A stretch of DNA of 6,067 bases from an uncultured Prolixibacteraceae bacterium (GTDB lineage: Bacteria > Bacteroidota > Bacteroidia > Bacteroidales > Prolixibacteraceae), in the NCBI GenBank assembly GCA_937915865.1, contig CALGIG010000047.1:1-6067 (forward strand), read 5' to 3'. The stretch's first letter is position 1. The number at the start of each line of letters is the position of its first letter. Below the pieces are notes generated by a model. The model saw nothing but the letters and a program-made list of their open reading frames with translations. It was not told where the DNA came from and did not search any database. Positions 5,601-6,067 of the stretch are shown piece by piece. Made by a program: the position numbers and the translations under genes.

Positions 5601-6067
5601 TTCGAATCAACGGAGAACGATATCGCTTTTAACAATTTAAACCCATATACATTTACGAAAAAACAAACCACAACCTATAATGCTGATAATAATCCGGACA
5701 AAGTTGATGCAATTGACAATATTAAAACTAATTACGTGTGGGCATACAACAAAACCTACCCGGTTGCAAAAATCGAAAGCTCTGTCAATACCACCATCAA
5801 CATTACTGTTGACGACGCCCAACTGAAAAAAACAACAGTTTATGCCGACATTCAGGCCGATGTTGCTTACCTGAAAGGCTTATTAAACTCGTACCTTACC
5901 AATAAGGACTACCAGGTAACTCTTTTCACCTACAAACCTTTGGTGGGTATGACCTCGCAAACCGACCCTGCCGGACGAACGACCTATTACGAGTACGACG
6001 ACTTCGGGCGGCTAAAACTAACCAAAGACCTGGCTGGCAATATCCTGAAAAAGTACGAGTACCATTA
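2676..6067 (+). CDS. RHS/YD-repeat N-terminal protein (RHS-N), exported, runs off right edge
   Basis: The frame is open for 1,130 codons from ATG 2676 to the window edge. Joined to positions 1-134 through the terminal repeat, it makes 1,134 residues. The N-terminus MKRYLLIIGMMVVTANLLLA followed by QNE is a Sec signal peptide. Then come family hallmarks of Bacteroidota RHS-N proteins: PVSLYTGIPNISIPIY at 41-56, DVPSWVGMGWTLNAGG at 80-95, DLWGYYNG at 424-431, GGLRVKK at 669-675 and DWKRGLLLKE at 795-804. The end is a YD repeat (TDPAGRTTYYEYDDFGRL, then DLAGNILKKYEYHY). There is no RHS-associated core or toxin tip in this gene. Residues 520-660 form a less typical region with five cysteines. The likely role is a secreted or surface beta-rich shell/anchor segment acting with a C-terminal RHS partner. 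The start is fixed by the signal peptide and the A-rich leader. GC rises abruptly in the last 120 bases, matching the core of the neighbouring gene. Function is inferred from family features. Confidence 0.9.
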   Translation, partial: MKRYLLIIGMMVVTANLLLAQNEITPVSPTAASFAKYGTTPVSLYTGIPNISIPIYTIKIRNFELPVSLNYHAGGVKVEDVPSWVGMGWTLNAGGVLNRKQNGITDEDMIDRYSGFTSDAAFLTSPTITQACFNAWTTGKTFIPTLDQANLNVFDAAIEHLSAAKYDLESDFLSFSCGNESGKFILNAENQVFGIPQNSYIITNGYPSSSYNASNKKFFNQWVVKNSSGVEFVFGKSRINGNDEFEITYPFGNSYDCSINTWYINEIKLPTGEQIRFDYDYYSYDLDFVESPTFNSEGAEMIRNSKVSYSKMLRLKEINFPTGKLVFVAGTKRKDLVNDKVLDRIESYAKNGSSFELVKIWKFVTNNPTEVTSTTDDESFRYALKSIETKSPSGTKSEVYKFEYENESVESNFGLPSRKSMLQDLWGYYNGNSNNGGNMTPAEFQADDNYMIGRMLTTKTGSRVINTICSKYGTLKKITYPTGGYTLFEYENNTARIPNNSVSLGYMNAKLILESITSNTQAYNAGVSVLNTNGNDIGYSQPFTIHCTNVLDNLCNVAVTSHVMPGTNGATCGYSNPAGTGNIWDSCIQMDLEKQGTDGNFSTAQGLSSVHFDRSYSLGCNSTYRLKFKWNSASNLIGAYGYFNVSWTGAPTLPTQITQISSNDEILVGGLRVKKITDYDPITAKTNIRKFNYNFSVNDDDRNPVSSGIIGNLPLVIYKTNSSNIISFIWLGSFRNSPLYLNGGGDFGYKKVSVDYGEDTSGGRTVSYFTTFDDYPDVNLDASHYYPFPKVQSLDWKRGLLLKELYYSANDLNGQALETKTNLYDFYDGTSNVIKVIPNIQISHYPWTDVVNGNVISGDYGFFYPHLIQSLPYYLKKETTEKKTNNGNVLNETIFTQNLKCLLTSSVNSTNSNNKQQITYYKYPQDYSSNNSFSPLISKNIVGVPVDTRTYVDNRLTSGMQTKYNDLGQPVEVFKFESTENDIAFNNLNPYTFTKKQTTTYNADNNPDKVDAIDNIKTNYVWAYNKTYPVAKIESSVNTTINITVDDAQLKKTTVYADIQADVAYLKGLLNSYLTNKDYQVTLFTYKPLVGMTSQTDPAGRTTYYEYDDFGRLKLTKDLAGNILKKYEYH
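5947..6067. repeat. Right copy of a 121-bp perfect terminal direct repeat
   Basis: This copy is identical to bases 1-121 and in the same RHS-N reading frame. Continuing from 6067 into position 122 completes the last Tyr codon, then Ala-Gly-Gln and a TAA, so the join is coherent at the protein level. Base 5946 is the last base that is not duplicated, giving a unit length of 5,946 bp. Confidence 0.97.

Noticed and set aside
3524..5822. Several 60-85-codon frames, on the minus strand and one on the plus strand, within RHS-N
   Set aside because: All sit inside a continuous 1,130-codon frame with a signal peptide and family motifs.
1..6067. Circular plasmid or phage genome
   Set aside because: Terminal overlap is the only support. 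There is no replication, partition, mobilisation, capsid or integrase gene, and the coding content is only RHS parts plus one small protein.

Overview
The window looks like Bacteroidota chromosomal or metagenomic DNA. The large gene at 2676 encodes the N-terminal type of RHS/YD-repeat surface protein typical of that phylum. Gene starts are preceded by A-rich stretches rather than Shine-Dalgarno boxes. The one long intergenic region is packed with palindromes of the kind seen between Bacteroidota genes. The exact lineage cannot be read from the sequence.

Layout: positions 1-134 are the last codons of an RHS N-terminal gene (RHS-N). A perfect 15-bp hairpin follows (147-183). Next is a gene (121-1836) for the C-terminal half of an RHS protein: YD repeats, the RHS-associated core, then an AT-rich variable tip with an HExxH zinc-protease motif, read here as a polymorphic toxin. 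Fourteen bases later is a small gene for a predicted exported 147-aa protein (1850-2293), in the usual position of an immunity gene. A 382-bp non-coding stretch with five hairpins follows. RHS-N (2676 onward) then stays open to the right edge.

The first 121 and last 121 bases are identical. The window is therefore either a closed 5,946-bp cycle or one unit of a tandem array whose RHS-N copies end identically. Read across the join, RHS-N is complete: 1,134 residues ending in YEYHYAGQ and a TAA. There is no replication, partition or mobilisation gene, so an assembly loop through repeated RHS genes is more likely than a real plasmid.

Working model: RHS-N carries the export signal and builds the N-terminal part of an RHS shell. 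The second gene supplies YD repeats, core and toxin tip but has no export signal and appears truncated at its 5' end. The third gene would protect the producer. The C-terminal gene may be an orphan tip cassette for recombination, a second subunit translated by stop/start overlap with RHS-N, or part of a frameshifted single protein. GC content falls sharply at the core/tip boundary, as expected for exchanged toxin modules.
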